From Prosthecobacter debontii (lineage in GTDB: Bacteria; Verrucomicrobiota; Verrucomicrobiia; Verrucomicrobiales; Verrucomicrobiaceae): a stretch of 64,000 nucleotides of DNA. The notes below the pieces were generated by a model. It was not told the origin of the DNA. It did not search any database and saw only the letters and a program-made list of their open reading frames with translations. Where the stretch lies: assembly GCF_900167535.1 (NCBI RefSeq), contig NZ_FUYE01000001.1:557458-621457 (forward strand), in the 5' to 3' direction. Shown here piece after piece: positions 56,169 through 64,000 of this stretch (the stretch's first letter is position 1; each line of letters begins with the position of its first letter). The position numbers were made by a program, and so were the translations under genes.

Positions 56169-57551
56169 ATGGCTGATACGTCCCCCGCTCCGTCCTCCTC
56201 CTCGGAACTGAAACAGACTGTCGGTGGCTGGCAGATCCTGTTTTATGGTCTCGGCTCCATGCTCGGCGCCGGCATTTATGCGCTCATCGGTAAGGCGGCT
56301 ACCGATCTGGGCAATGCGGTGTGGCTAGCCTTTCTCCTGGCCATGGTGGCGGCTCTGCTCACCGGCCTGTCCTACGCCTGTGTGGGCAGCCGTTATGCCA
56401 AGGCGGGTGGGGCGTCTTATGTCACGCAGCACTCGTTACGGAAGCCCTGGCTGAGCTATGCGGTGGGCATCGCGGTGATGATGAGCGGCCTCACCAGCAT
56501 GGCCACCGGCACACAGGCCATCGCGGAAAATCTGGCTAAGGCGCTTAACATGGAACTGCCAACCAAGCTGGTCGCCATCGCCCTCGTCTTCCTCGTCGGT
56601 TGCGTGATCTATCGGGGGCTGCGGGAGAGCATGTGGGCCAACATCGTCTGCACCGTGGTGGAGGCCTCCGGGCTGCTCTTCATCATTGCGGTGGGGGTGA
56701 GCTACTGGGGCAGTGTGGACTATCTGGAAACGGCGCATGACACGGCCTCGGGTGGCCCCGGCTCTGGCATCACGCTGGCCCTGGTGATGCAGGGGGCGGT
56801 GCTGACGTTCTATTCCTTCATTGGCTTTGAGGATATCCTCAATGTGAGTGAAGAGGTGAAGAATCCGCGCAGGAACATCCCCTTCGGTCTGGTGGGTGCC
56901 ATGATCCTGGCCACCATCATCTACATGGCCGTGGCCATCACCGCCGTCTCCGTGCTGCCCTGGCAGGAGCTCTCCATCAGCAAGGCCCCGCTGATGGATG
57001 TGGCCAAGAAAGCCGCGCCGTGGTTCACCGGCATTGATAGCGTGTATGCCGCCATCACCATCTTTGCCATCGGCAATACGGCTCTGCTGAACTATATCAT
57101 GGGCTCCCGCCTCCTCTATGGCATGAGCAAGCAGGGCCTGCTGCCTGCGCTGCTGGCCCGGGTGCATCCGGTGCGTCACTCCCCGCATGTGGCTATTGCC
57201 GTGCTGTTTGGGATCGTCACCGTCCTCATTCTCAGTGGCGGTGTGAAGCAGCTCGCGGAGTCCACCGTGCTGCTCTTGCTCACCGTCTTCACCATCGTCA
57301 ATATCGCCCTGGTGAAGCTGAAGCTGAGCCCGAACGATGAGAAGGGCGGCTTTGAGGTGCCTATCTTTGTGCCAGCTCTGGGCGCGCTGGTGTGCGCGGC
57401 GCTCATCGTCGTGCGGTTTCAAACGGCCCTCACCAGCGAGGATGAAGCCACCCGCACGGCCCCGCTCATTGCGTTGGCCATCATCGCCATCAGCTTGGTG
57501 CTGTATCGCGCTCTGAAGCCGAAGGAGGTGGTGGTTGAAGAGGTGGATTGA
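56169..57551 (+). CDS. APC-superfamily amino acid permease
   Basis: 460 residues from ATG 56169; the 44-codon upstream extension is not family-like. About twelve helices. The first carries the conserved GLGSMLGAGIYALIG (substrate-binding G-rich break), then SYACVGSRYAKAGGASYVT, TFYSFIGFEDILNVSEEVKN (typical APC helix 6 with the break) and RNIPFGLVGAMILATIIYMA. It probably takes up or exchanges an amino acid at the inner membrane; specificity cannot be read. DUF1275 follows on the same strand. Confidence 0.93.
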   Translation: MADTSPAPSSSSELKQTVGGWQILFYGLGSMLGAGIYALIGKAATDLGNAVWLAFLLAMVAALLTGLSYACVGSRYAKAGGASYVTQHSLRKPWLSYAVGIAVMMSGLTSMATGTQAIAENLAKALNMELPTKLVAIALVFLVGCVIYRGLRESMWANIVCTVVEASGLLFIIAVGVSYWGSVDYLETAHDTASGGPGSGITLALVMQGAVLTFYSFIGFEDILNVSEEVKNPRRNIPFGLVGAMILATIIYMAVAITAVSVLPWQELSISKAPLMDVAKKAAPWFTGIDSVYAAITIFAIGNTALLNYIMGSRLLYGMSKQGLLPALLARVHPVRHSPHVAIAVLFGIVTVLILSGGVKQLAESTVLLLLTVFTIVNIALVKLKLSPNDEKGGFEVPIFVPALGALVCAALIVVRFQTALTSEDEATRTAPLIALAIIAISLVLYRALKPKEVVVEEVD

Positions 57552-57640
57552 AGGAGGCTACACAAACTGGGTTAATGACAGTGCTCCTCTCGAAGTCGCT
57601 GTCTTGACGCCTCCAGGCATCCCTCTTATCGTGCCTGAAC

Positions 57641-58306
57641 ATGATCTCCAAACTGCCGCGCTGGGTCTGGACGGGGGCCTGGATTCTGGCCTTCATCGGG
57701 GGGATGGTGAATGTGGTGGGCTTGCTGGGCTTTGAGCATCAGGCCATCACTCACCTCACCGGCACCACCTCCATGCTGGGTGCTGCCGTGGCGGCTCTGG
57801 ATGGCGCACGGACCCTGCACTTCGCTGCTGTCATCGGCTCCTTCGTCGCGGGGACCGTCATCAGCGGCTACATCATCCAGGACAGCACGCTCAAGCTGGG
57901 GCGGCGGTATGGGGTGGCGCTGCTGATGGAGTCCGCTCTGCTCGCGCTCTCCGTGCCCCTGCTCAGCGGCCAGAGTCTCTACGGCCTCTACACCGCCGCT
58001 TGCGCATGCGGCCTCCAGAATGCCATGGTCACCACTTACAGCGGCACCGTGGTGCGCACCACCCACCTCTCCGGCATGTTCACCGATCTCGGCATCTTTC
58101 TCGGCCATGCGCTGCGTGGCCTGCCGGTGGATCAGCGCCGCCTGCGCCTATGCTTCCTCATCATCTCCGGCTTTCTGCTCGGCGGTGTGGCAGGGGCGGC
58201 CTCCTTTCATCGGCTCGGTTACGCCACCCTCTTCATCCCCGCCACCATCACCGCCCTAGCCGCGCTGGTGTATGAGGGCTATCACCGGCGGCAGGCCGCC
58301 AAGTGA
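57641..58306 (+). CDS. DUF1275 (YoaK-like) membrane protein
   Basis: 221 residues, about six helices. Family features: WILAFIGGMVNVVGLLGF, HLTGTTSMLGAAVAALDG, GSFVAGTVISGYI, LYTAACACGLQNAMVTTYSG and VVRTTHLSGMFTDLGIFLG. DUF1275 proteins are inner-membrane proteins of unknown reaction. It starts 89 bases after the permease gene; those bases hold no other feature. Confidence 0.92.
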   Translation: MISKLPRWVWTGAWILAFIGGMVNVVGLLGFEHQAITHLTGTTSMLGAAVAALDGARTLHFAAVIGSFVAGTVISGYIIQDSTLKLGRRYGVALLMESALLALSVPLLSGQSLYGLYTAACACGLQNAMVTTYSGTVVRTTHLSGMFTDLGIFLGHALRGLPVDQRRLRLCFLIISGFLLGGVAGAASFHRLGYATLFIPATITALAALVYEGYHRRQAAK

Positions 58307-58369
58307 GAACGACGATCCTTCCCTCTCCAACGCTTGGCCATCCCATCTCCAGACGCACCTTGGCAGATC

Positions 58370-58651
58370 ATGGTCCGCAGGATTCTGCGCACGGCTTTCG
58401 TCACGCTGCTAGCCATCAACCTCCTCTCGGGGTGCATCATCATGCTCGGCTCAAGGTTTGGGGCTTTCCGTAGCACGCCCTTTTCTTTATACCCCTATCT
58501 GAGTCAGGCCTTTGTCTCCGCTCTTCACACATGCCTCACCGTCTCTTTGATCGGATGGGTGGGGATGTGGCTCAGTTCCCCGCAGCTGAGGCATCGCTAT
58601 CGTCATGCGGTATTGATCAGTTTCCTGCTCACCATCCTCGCCCTCATTTAG
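58370..58651 (+). CDS. Small hypothetical membrane protein
   Basis: 93 residues from ATG 58370; a longer frame would need a TTG start at 58334. Three likely helices (TAFVTLLAINLLSGCIIMLG, FVSALHTCLTVSLIGWVGMW and AVLISFLLTILALI). No family recognised. The cysteine in LLSGC could suggest a lipobox, but the hydrophobic stretch continues past it, so lipidation is doubtful. Confidence 0.55.
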   Translation: MVRRILRTAFVTLLAINLLSGCIIMLGSRFGAFRSTPFSLYPYLSQAFVSALHTCLTVSLIGWVGMWLSSPQLRHRYRHAVLISFLLTILALI

Positions 58652-58767
58652 GCCGACAGGGAGCGGCAAACTGATAGCCTTTCCCTATGAAAAAAATAGA
58701 GCGAGTGGTGAAACCTCCTCCCCAGAATGGATTATGGTTTTTATAACAGATTCAGGTTTGCCTCCCC

Positions 58768-59208
58768 ATGATCCCACTCTCTCCCCGCCTCATTTTCCCC
58801 CTGGTCGTCAGCACCTGCCTGATGCCCCTCACCACCGCGCTCTCGGCTGAACCCTACACGCCTAAACCGGGCTCAGCAGAGCGTGAGGCCCTGATGAACG
58901 CCCTGCGTGAGCCGGTGAAGGCGGAGTTGAAGCGCGAGGTCATCTTCAAAGTCAGTCGCCTGAAGGTGCTCGGCCAATGGGCCTTCCTGGCAGGTGAGCC
59001 GCTGAAGTCCGATGGCAGCCCCATGGACTACACCGGCACCATCCATGAAGAAGCCCTGCGCGAGGGGGCCTTCGATGGCGGAATCTTTGCCCTCCTGCAC
59101 CTTACTCACGGCCAGTGGGTGACCGTGCGCTACGTCATCGGCGCGACCGATGTGCCCTATGTGGATTGGCCCGAAGAAACCGGGGCTCCAAAGGCGATCT
59201 TTGAGTGA
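58768..59208 (+). CDS. Exported hypothetical protein
   Basis: 146 residues with a signal peptide (LIFPLVVSTCLMPLTTALSA). The mature part begins SAEREALMNALREPVKAEL and contains VIFKVSRLKVLGQWAFLAGE and a C-terminal WVTVRYVIGATDVPYVDW. I recognise this as a small conserved periplasmic type seen in many Proteobacteria and Verrucomicrobia, but I do not know a function. It is followed by 159 A+T-rich bases with no other feature. Confidence 0.75.
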   Translation: MIPLSPRLIFPLVVSTCLMPLTTALSAEPYTPKPGSAEREALMNALREPVKAELKREVIFKVSRLKVLGQWAFLAGEPLKSDGSPMDYTGTIHEEALREGAFDGGIFALLHLTHGQWVTVRYVIGATDVPYVDWPEETGAPKAIFE

Positions 59209-59367
59209 GTGCATGACCCTCAATCCATTCTGAGCAAACTCGATGGCCGGCGGCTTGACCATGTGGATAGATATTTTAAATCAATATAAGTGACGATATC
59301 TTATGATGAATATTCTTGCTCAAAAATAAGCTTTTTATTTAGATGGTGAGGTTCTCTCGATCCATCT

Positions 59368-59865
59368 ATGAAAACCGAAGCTCAAATTCAGATACCCACG
59401 GATAATCTGTATAAATTCTTGGCCATTTTCAGCGCCATTTTGATCCCCTCATTGCTGTTGCTGAGCTTCACAGTCATCGCGACGACAGAGGATGAAGATG
59501 CGATGAAGGAGATCTTTAGAAAGCTAGGACTCCACGATTTGGTCGAAGAGCATGTCCAACCACCGCCGCCACCGCCGTCTGTAACGGAACTCAATCCAGA
59601 CAACAACAACGCCACGGTTTACCTTGAAGCGTTCGATGCCGATGAAATTGAGCCACAGAGTCGGTTCATCGCCAATCTGGTCCTGGTGTTTTTAGGCACC
59701 TCGGCAGGTTTGTTGATGGTGACACTGATCGGTTTTGTTCTCTGGTATGTGCGCCTTCAGCGATATCAGGACAAGATGATCCGCATTGAAGCCTTATCGA
59801 CGCAACTTCGATTTTCTCGCGAAAAGCGTCTAGCCATTCAAGAAGGCGTTGATGTTAAATTATGA
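59368..59865 (+). CDS. Hypothetical protein with two membrane helices
   Basis: 165 residues. One helix near 19-40 (FLAIFSAILIPSLLLLSFTV), a periplasmic loop with a polyproline run (HVQPPPPPPS) and acidic residues, a second helix near 112-133 (GTSAGLLMVTLIGFVLWYVR), then a basic cytoplasmic tail. The upstream 150 bases are unusually A+T-rich, with GGTGAGG as a possible ribosome-binding site. The family is not recognised; the A+T-rich start suggests it may have been acquired. Confidence 0.65.
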   Translation: MKTEAQIQIPTDNLYKFLAIFSAILIPSLLLLSFTVIATTEDEDAMKEIFRKLGLHDLVEEHVQPPPPPPSVTELNPDNNNATVYLEAFDADEIEPQSRFIANLVLVFLGTSAGLLMVTLIGFVLWYVRLQRYQDKMIRIEALSTQLRFSREKRLAIQEGVDVKL

Positions 59866-59886
59866 GCCCGAGGAGGAGTTATGAAC

Positions 59887-60648
59887 TCAATACCCGCCCG
59901 CGCCGATGCTGGCAGCTTTGACCGCGGTTTCACCCGCGGCCTCGCGGCGGCGGTATTCATCGAGGATGGCTTTCGTCGCACTCGCTCCGAGGCGGGTGCA
60001 GCCGAGGTCACGGACCATGATGAGGCCATCGAGATCCCGCACCCCACCGGCGGCTTTCACCTGCACGTGCGCAGGGCTGTGCTGGCGCATGAGGCGGACA
60101 TCGTGCTCCGTGGCGCCTTTGTAATTGTAGCTACCGTCTGGCTGCTTGCTGAAGCCATAGCCAGTGGAGGTCTTTACCCAATCTGCGCCAGCGCGGGCGC
60201 AGATCTCACAGAGCTTGATCTTGGTGTCATCGCTGGGTAGGTAGTCGTTTTCAAAGATGACCTTCAGCCGCGCTCCATGCTGATGAGTCTCGGTGGCGAT
60301 GGTCTGGATCTCCTGCTCCACATAGTCCCAATCCCGAGCCAGGGCCTTGCCGATGTTGATGACCATGTCGATCTCTTTGGCACCGTCTTTGCAGGCACGC
60401 TCGGTTTCATAGCGCTTCACTTCCGTGCTGCTGTTCCCCGCAGGGAAGCCGATGACGCAGCCGACGATGACAGAGGTGTTCTTCAGTAACTCCGCCGCAC
60501 GCGGGACGAAATAGGGCTTCACGCACACGGAGGCGACGCCGTATTCAGCCGCCAGGGCGCACCCCGCTTCAGCTTCGGCGTCGGTCATGTTCGGCTGCAG
60601 GAGGGAGTGATCGATCATTCCGGCGAGTTCGGCGTAGCTGTATTTCAT
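59887..60648 (-). CDS. deoC: Deoxyribose-phosphate aldolase
   Basis: 253 residues from ATG 60648; the 56-codon extension upstream is not family-like. DeoC cleaves 2-deoxyribose 5-phosphate to glyceraldehyde 3-phosphate and acetaldehyde. Motifs: MIDHSLLQPNMTDAEAEAG, VIGFPAGNSST, EIDMVINIGKAL (catalytic Asp), WVKTSTGYG (Schiff-base Lys) and VKAAGGVRDLDG (second active Lys). The length is normal. No other deoxynucleoside catabolism genes are adjacent. It is downstream of ilvD on the same strand but separated by a terminator. Confidence 0.97.
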   Translation of the reverse strand: MKYSYAELAGMIDHSLLQPNMTDAEAEAGCALAAEYGVASVCVKPYFVPRAAELLKNTSVIVGCVIGFPAGNSSTEVKRYETERACKDGAKEIDMVINIGKALARDWDYVEQEIQTIATETHQHGARLKVIFENDYLPSDDTKIKLCEICARAGADWVKTSTGYGFSKQPDGSYNYKGATEHDVRLMRQHSPAHVQVKAAGGVRDLDGLIMVRDLGCTRLGASATKAILDEYRRREAAGETAVKAASIGAGGY

Positions 60649-60824
60649 GGCATGCGAAAGAGGAGTGTTACGAGACAGTGAAAGGTGGGAAGAAATCGAT
60701 TGGGGTAAAGAGGCGTTTGCTGGTTGACAACCGACTTGGTGAGAGGGCGGGGATGAGGGGAAATGAAGGGTTGAGGTTCTCCTCTTGCACTTGTCCACGC
60801 GTGAGCATCCCCCCATCCCATTTC

Positions 60825-60862
60825 CAAAAAAGCAAGGCCAGCCTCCGGTGAGAAGCTGGCCC
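60825..60862 (-). terminator. Rho-independent terminator after ilvD
   Basis: On the minus strand a 7-bp stem (GGCCAGC/GCTGGCC; arms 60836-60842 and 60855-60861) is followed by TTGCTTTTTT. It lies 26 bases after the ilvD stop codon. Confidence 0.8.
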
Positions 60863-60887
60863 TGAGGAAGAATAGAAAGTTTTCCGG

Positions 60888-62612
60888 TTACAGATTCTTG
60901 TCCGTCACAGCACCCTCGCTGGCGCTGGTGGTGAGGGCGGCATACTTGGCCAGCACCCCACGAGTGTAGCGTGGCTTCGGCTGCTTCCAGGCCTTGAGAC
61001 GGGCGGCCAGTTCCTTGGCGGGGATACCGAGGGTGATGGCGCGCTTCTCAGCATCAATGGTGATCTTGTCACCGTTCTTGATGACGGCGATGGGGCCACC
61101 CACGAAGGCTTCCGGCGTGACGTGACCCACCACGAAACCGTGGCTGCCACCGCTAAAGCGGCCGTCGGTGATGAGGGCCACGTCTTTGCCCAGGCCCTTG
61201 CCCATGATGGCGGAGGTGGGGCTCAGCATCTCGCGCATGCCGGGGCCACCTTTCGGCCCTTCCATGCGGATGACGATGACGTGACCTTTCTTGACCTTGT
61301 CATTGAGGATGGCGTCCAGCGCTTTCTCTTCGGATTCGAAGACGATGGCCTTGCCAGTGAAGCTGAGGCCTTCCTTACCACTGATCTTGCCCACTGCACC
61401 TTCAGGGCAGAGGTTGCCTTTGAAGATGACGAGGTGGCTGTCCTTTTTGATCGGGTCCTTGAGCGGGCGGATGATCTGCTGATCTTTCGGCCAGACGATC
61501 TTGGAGTTGCGCAGGTTCTGCTTCATCGTCTTACCGGTGACGGTGAGGCAGTCGCCATGCATGAGGCCTTCTTCCACGAGGATGCGCATAAGCGGCACTG
61601 TGCCGCCGATGCGGACGAGGTCGTTCATGAAGTATTTGCCGCTCGGCTTCAGGTCACCCAGCACGGGGGTCTTTTTACCGATACGGACGAAGTCTTCGAT
61701 GGTCAGCTTCACGCCGGCGCTGTGAGCCATGGCGATGAGGTGCAGCACGGCATTGGTGGAGCCACCCAGGGTGATGATGAGGGTGATGGCATTTTCAAAG
61801 GCCTCCTTCGTCATGATGTCGCGGGGAGTGATGCCCAGCTTGATCATGTTCATCACAGCAGCACCCGCGTCGAAGCAATCAATCAGCTTATCACTACCCA
61901 CGGCGGATTGAGCGCCGGAGTTGGGGAGAGACATGCCCATGGCCTCGATGGCGCTGGCCATGGTGTTAGCCGTATACATGCCGCCGCAGGAGCCTTCACC
62001 GGGGATGCTGTGCTCCTCGATATCCACCAGATCCGCATCGGTGATCTGGCAGTTGGCGTGTTTACCCACGGCCTCAAAGACGGTCACGATGTCGGCGTCC
62101 TTTTTCTCATGGCCCACGCAGCCCGGGAGGATGGTGCCGCCATACACGAAGACGCTGGGGCGATTCAGACGCGCCATGGCCATCACGCAGCCGGGCATGT
62201 TCTTATCGCAACCACCGATGGCGACAAAACCGTCCATGCCTTCGCAACCGACCACGGTTTCGATGGAATCTGCGATGACCTCACGGCTGACCAGGGAGTA
62301 TTTCATGCCCTCGGTGCCCATGGAGATGCCATCGGAGATGGTGATGGTATTGAAAATCACGCTCTTACCCCCGGCGGCATCCACGCCCTTCGCGGCCTCT
62401 TTGGCCAGCCGGTCAATGTGCATGTTACACGGGGTGACCATGCTCCAGGTGCTGGCGATGCCGATCTGGGATTTCTGGAAGTCTTCCCGCTTGAAGCCCA
62501 CGGCATGCAGCATCGCGCGGCTGGGGGCACGCTCGACGCCATCCACGACGATAGCGCTGTGTTTGCGGTGGAGGGACTCGGCGGGTTTTTTGGATGCTGC
62601 TTTCTTAGCCAT
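60888..62612 (-). CDS. ilvD: Dihydroxy-acid dehydratase
   Basis: 574 residues from ATG 62612 ([14 protein letters not shown]); the longer frame upstream is unlike the family. IlvD converts 2,3-dihydroxy-3-methylbutanoate and its C6 homologue to 2-oxo acids in valine and isoleucine synthesis. The Fe-S ligands are seen in [25 protein letters not shown] and [28 protein letters not shown] sequence ([14 protein letters not shown]) and [11 protein letters not shown] complete the signature. No other ilv genes are adjacent. Confidence 0.97.
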   Translation of the reverse strand: MAKKAASKKPAESLHRKHSAIVVDGVERAPSRAMLHAVGFKREDFQKSQIGIASTWSMVTPCNMHIDRLAKEAAKGVDAAGGKSVIFNTITISDGISMGTEGMKYSLVSREVIADSIETVVGCEGMDGFVAIGGCDKNMPGCVMAMARLNRPSVFVYGGTILPGCVGHEKKDADIVTVFEAVGKHANCQITDADLVDIEEHSIPGEGSCGGMYTANTMASAIEAMGMSLPNSGAQSAVGSDKLIDCFDAGAAVMNMIKLGITPRDIMTKEAFENAITLIITLGGSTNAVLHLIAMAHSAGVKLTIEDFVRIGKKTPVLGDLKPSGKYFMNDLVRIGGTVPLMRILVEEGLMHGDCLTVTGKTMKQNLRNSKIVWPKDQQIIRPLKDPIKKDSHLVIFKGNLCPEGAVGKISGKEGLSFTGKAIVFESEEKALDAILNDKVKKGHVIVIRMEGPKGGPGMREMLSPTSAIMGKGLGKDVALITDGRFSGGSHGFVVGHVTPEAFVGGPIAVIKNGDKITIDAEKRAITLGIPAKELAARLKAWKQPKPRYTRGVLAKYAALTTSASEGAVTDKNL

Positions 62613-62705
62613 GATGGGGTGGGCGCGCATACTGCCAGCGCCCCGCGCTGCTTGCAAGCCTGGAACATCAGGGGTCAGCAATGTGAAAACGACGACTCAG
62701 AGGTC

Positions 62706-63364
62706 CTAATCGCGAGCTTTTCTAAAGGCGATGTAGGACTTGGGAATGAGGCCCAGCATGCGTTCTGTGAGGATTTCACAATCCGGAAACAGAGTGGCCA
62801 CTTCCTCTCGTGTCAGCAACCGGATGCTGTTCACTTCATCATCCACCTGTGCCTGAGTCGGCCGATGAATCCAGCCCCGAAGAGTGATCCAGCGAATCAA
62901 TGCCTTCTGCCATTTCTTGGGAAAACGATGAATGTAAAACCCGACGTAATGGGGCTCAATCCGACATTCGTAAGCCGGTGTCTGGATCCACAGATCCTTC
63001 CTCACCCGTCTGGCTTCGTCCGCAAATGCCTGCTGATCTTCCCAGGTGCCGACATGCTCAATGACACTGTTGGAAAACAGGATGTCGTAGGATTGATCCG
63101 GCGCCTCTAAAGCCCGACCATCCCCGACGAACATGCGTATTTGGTGAGCGGGGAAACTGTCCGTGTCCCAGGCCATCTCATGAATGTTGAGGCATTCAAT
63201 GCTTTGGCCACCGGCTCATGAGGTGTCCAAGTACTTGGGTAACCGCCCACATCCAAAACCTTGTCCGTCATCTGGGGCCTGATATGCCCACAAAACCATG
63301 CAAATCTTCGGCCTCGGAATCTCCTCATGAGAGGAGAGAAGATCTGATAGATATTCAAGGGCAT
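62706..63364 (-). pseudogene. Class I methyltransferase broken by a one-base frameshift
   Basis: The first 53 codons (63364 to about 63206) encode VLDVGGYPSTWTPHEP, a SAM motif I, in one frame; the frame then shifts and continues IECLNIHEMAWDTDSFP, SYDILFSNSVIEHVGTWEDQ and PHYVGFYIHRFPKKWQKALI to 62706. One extra A in the run at about 63203-63205 (minus strand AAA to AAAA) would restore VAKSIECLNIHE. A single-base deletion in a homopolymer is the likely cause. Intact, it would be a methyltransferase of about 219 residues, probably for a polysaccharide or small molecule. A sequencing error cannot be excluded. Confidence 0.8.
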
Positions 63365-63668
63365 CTGTGTCGGAGAGATGTATGAAATGCTAATTATGGT
63401 CTAGTCAATAATAACCATACACCCGATCTTAAAATCTTAGCAAGGACTCCTCACCCAAACCTTCATTCTAACTTTAAGCTTCAGTCTGCATCCAGGCTCA
63501 ACCTTGAAAATCCACCCGTTGGCAAGGTGATTTTGCCCTTTGCTGCCTTTACCTCTAAAGCATGGAGGCCTTTGGAAGCAGCAGCAGAGGAGATCTTTAG
63601 CATCGTCGAATCGACGTCTGAGGAGAGCTTCGCTAATCCTTCTGCTTGTTCCAATGTCATTCCTTCTA
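63365..63668. other. A+T-richer gap between the broken methyltransferase and the IS element
   Basis: About 300 bases. A minus-strand frame at 63481-63660 (59 residues, starting MTLEQAEGLAKLSSDVDSTM) ends at the IS boundary and is open upstream into it, so it may be the tail of a gene cut by the insertion. Nothing else recognisable was seen. Confidence 0.3.
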
Positions 63669-64000
63669 GAGCGTGTTATGAACTTTGAAAAGGCGCTGTA
63701 CAATGGGTGAAAGAGTGAGCATAAGCTTGGGATGGCAGCCAAGACCGTGAAACCCAAGCCTCCGTATCCCACCGATGTCAGCGATGAAGAGTGGCAGTTC
63801 TGCCGCCCTTACCTTGAACTCATGACGGAAGAGGCTCCGCAACGGGAGCACTCCTTGCGCGATGTGTTCAATGCCGTTCGTTATGTCGTCCGGGCTGGTT
63901 GCCCTTGGAGAATGCTGCCCCATGACCTGCCGCCTTGGGCCATTGTTTACCAGCAATGGCAGCGCTGGATCAAGGCTGGGTGCTTGGAGGCCATGGCGCA
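63669..64000 (+). mobile_element. IS5-family insertion sequence, 5' part
   Basis: The transposase gene starts inside, and GAGCGTGTTATGAACTTTG at 63669 has the look of an IS5-family left end. CTAG at 63666-63669 spans the apparent boundary and could be a target site. The right end and transposase C-terminus are beyond the window, so the ends cannot be paired. Confidence 0.7.
63732..64000 (+). CDS. IS5-family transposase, N-terminal part (3' partial)
   Basis: 89 residues to the window edge. The N-terminal DUF4096-type domain is clear: YPTDVSDEEWQFCRPYLELM, LRDVFNAVRYVVRAGCPWRM and LPHDLPPWAIVYQQWQRW. IS5/IS4-type transposases cut and paste DNA with a DDE site located in the missing part. It is transcribed away from the broken methyltransferase. 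Confidence 0.9.
   Translation, partial: MAAKTVKPKPPYPTDVSDEEWQFCRPYLELMTEEAPQREHSLRDVFNAVRYVVRAGCPWRMLPHDLPPWAIVYQQWQRWIKAGCLEAMA

Noticed and set aside
58370..58651. Lipoprotein call for the small membrane protein
   Set aside because: The Cys in LLSGC lies inside a continuing hydrophobic helix and is followed by further hydrophobic residues, unlike a mature lipoprotein N-terminus.
61122..63110. A 662-residue open frame antisense to ilvD and the methyltransferase
   Set aside because: It mirrors a strongly conserved gene, is rich in His, Asp and Gly without domain character, and arises from G+C-biased third positions.
1..64000. CRISPR arrays, tRNA and rRNA genes
   Set aside because: No regularly spaced direct repeats, cloverleaf-like sequences or rRNA segments were seen by eye; a scan with dedicated software would be decisive.

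Overview
The window is about 60% G+C and looks like chromosome of a member of the Verrucomicrobiota, most likely Verrucomicrobiaceae (Prosthecobacter-like). The evidence is a giant beta-strand-repeat protein with a PEP-CTERM tail, an ECF sigma / FecR-LamG / planctomycete-type cytochrome (PSD1) cluster, a DUF1501 protein, a sulfatase with a linked esterase, a TAT-exported Gfo/Idh/MocA oxidoreductase, and a serine/threonine kinase coupled to an ECF sigma factor. This assignment is inferred from gene content; no rRNA or tRNA gene was seen.

Layout. 1-10.8 kb: the 3' part of one very large surface protein gene, closed by a strong terminator. 10.9-27.3 kb: mostly housekeeping and regulation (GH-like protein, proC, an NMT1-domain hybrid sensor kinase, recJ, adk-fmt, SWIM protein, sufE, Gfo/Idh/MocA, ECF sigma plus kinase, DUF1501). 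27.4-28.0 kb: an AbrB/MazE-like antitoxin with a Doc-like toxin. 28.0-30.2 kb: an esterase-sulfatase operon. 30.3-37.6 kb: an accessory, defence-like island. It holds a two-gene operon (SLOG-like multi-TM protein, then a deoxyribosyltransferase-like/TPR protein), a DUF2971 gene, and a rhuM gene broken by a stop codon. An exact 35-bp sequence flanks the last two genes. 37.6-42.3 kb: a RegB/RegA-like redox two-component pair followed by two membrane cytochromes (a cytochrome bd subunit I-like protein and a partner, each with a CxxCH haem c site). 42.3-47.6 kb: the sigma-FecR/LamG-PSD1 operon, whose PSD1 gene carries two in-frame palindromic elements. 47.7-54.8 kb: a spermidine synthase-like membrane protein, a second ECF sigma with a YfbK-like membrane protein lacking its VWA domain, an M29 aminopeptidase and a methyltransferase. 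54.8-62.6 kb: EamA and APC transporters, DUF1275, small membrane/exported proteins, deoC and ilvD. 62.7-64 kb: a frameshifted methyltransferase and the start of an IS5-family element.

Most notable are: (1) the 30.7-34.5 kb operon, a candidate nucleotide/NAD-derived-signal immune system with a membrane effector; (2) palindromic elements inserted in frame inside the PSD1 protein gene; (3) a Doc-like toxin whose catalytic histidine position is tyrosine; (4) a YfbK-family protein from which the VWA core is missing; (5) several unrelated 100-200-bp inverted-repeat elements between genes; and (6) three marks of local decay (rhuM nonsense codon, methyltransferase frameshift, IS5 insertion). Start sites were moved from the longest open frame to an internal ATG where a signal peptide, a stop-start overlap or family similarity supported it.
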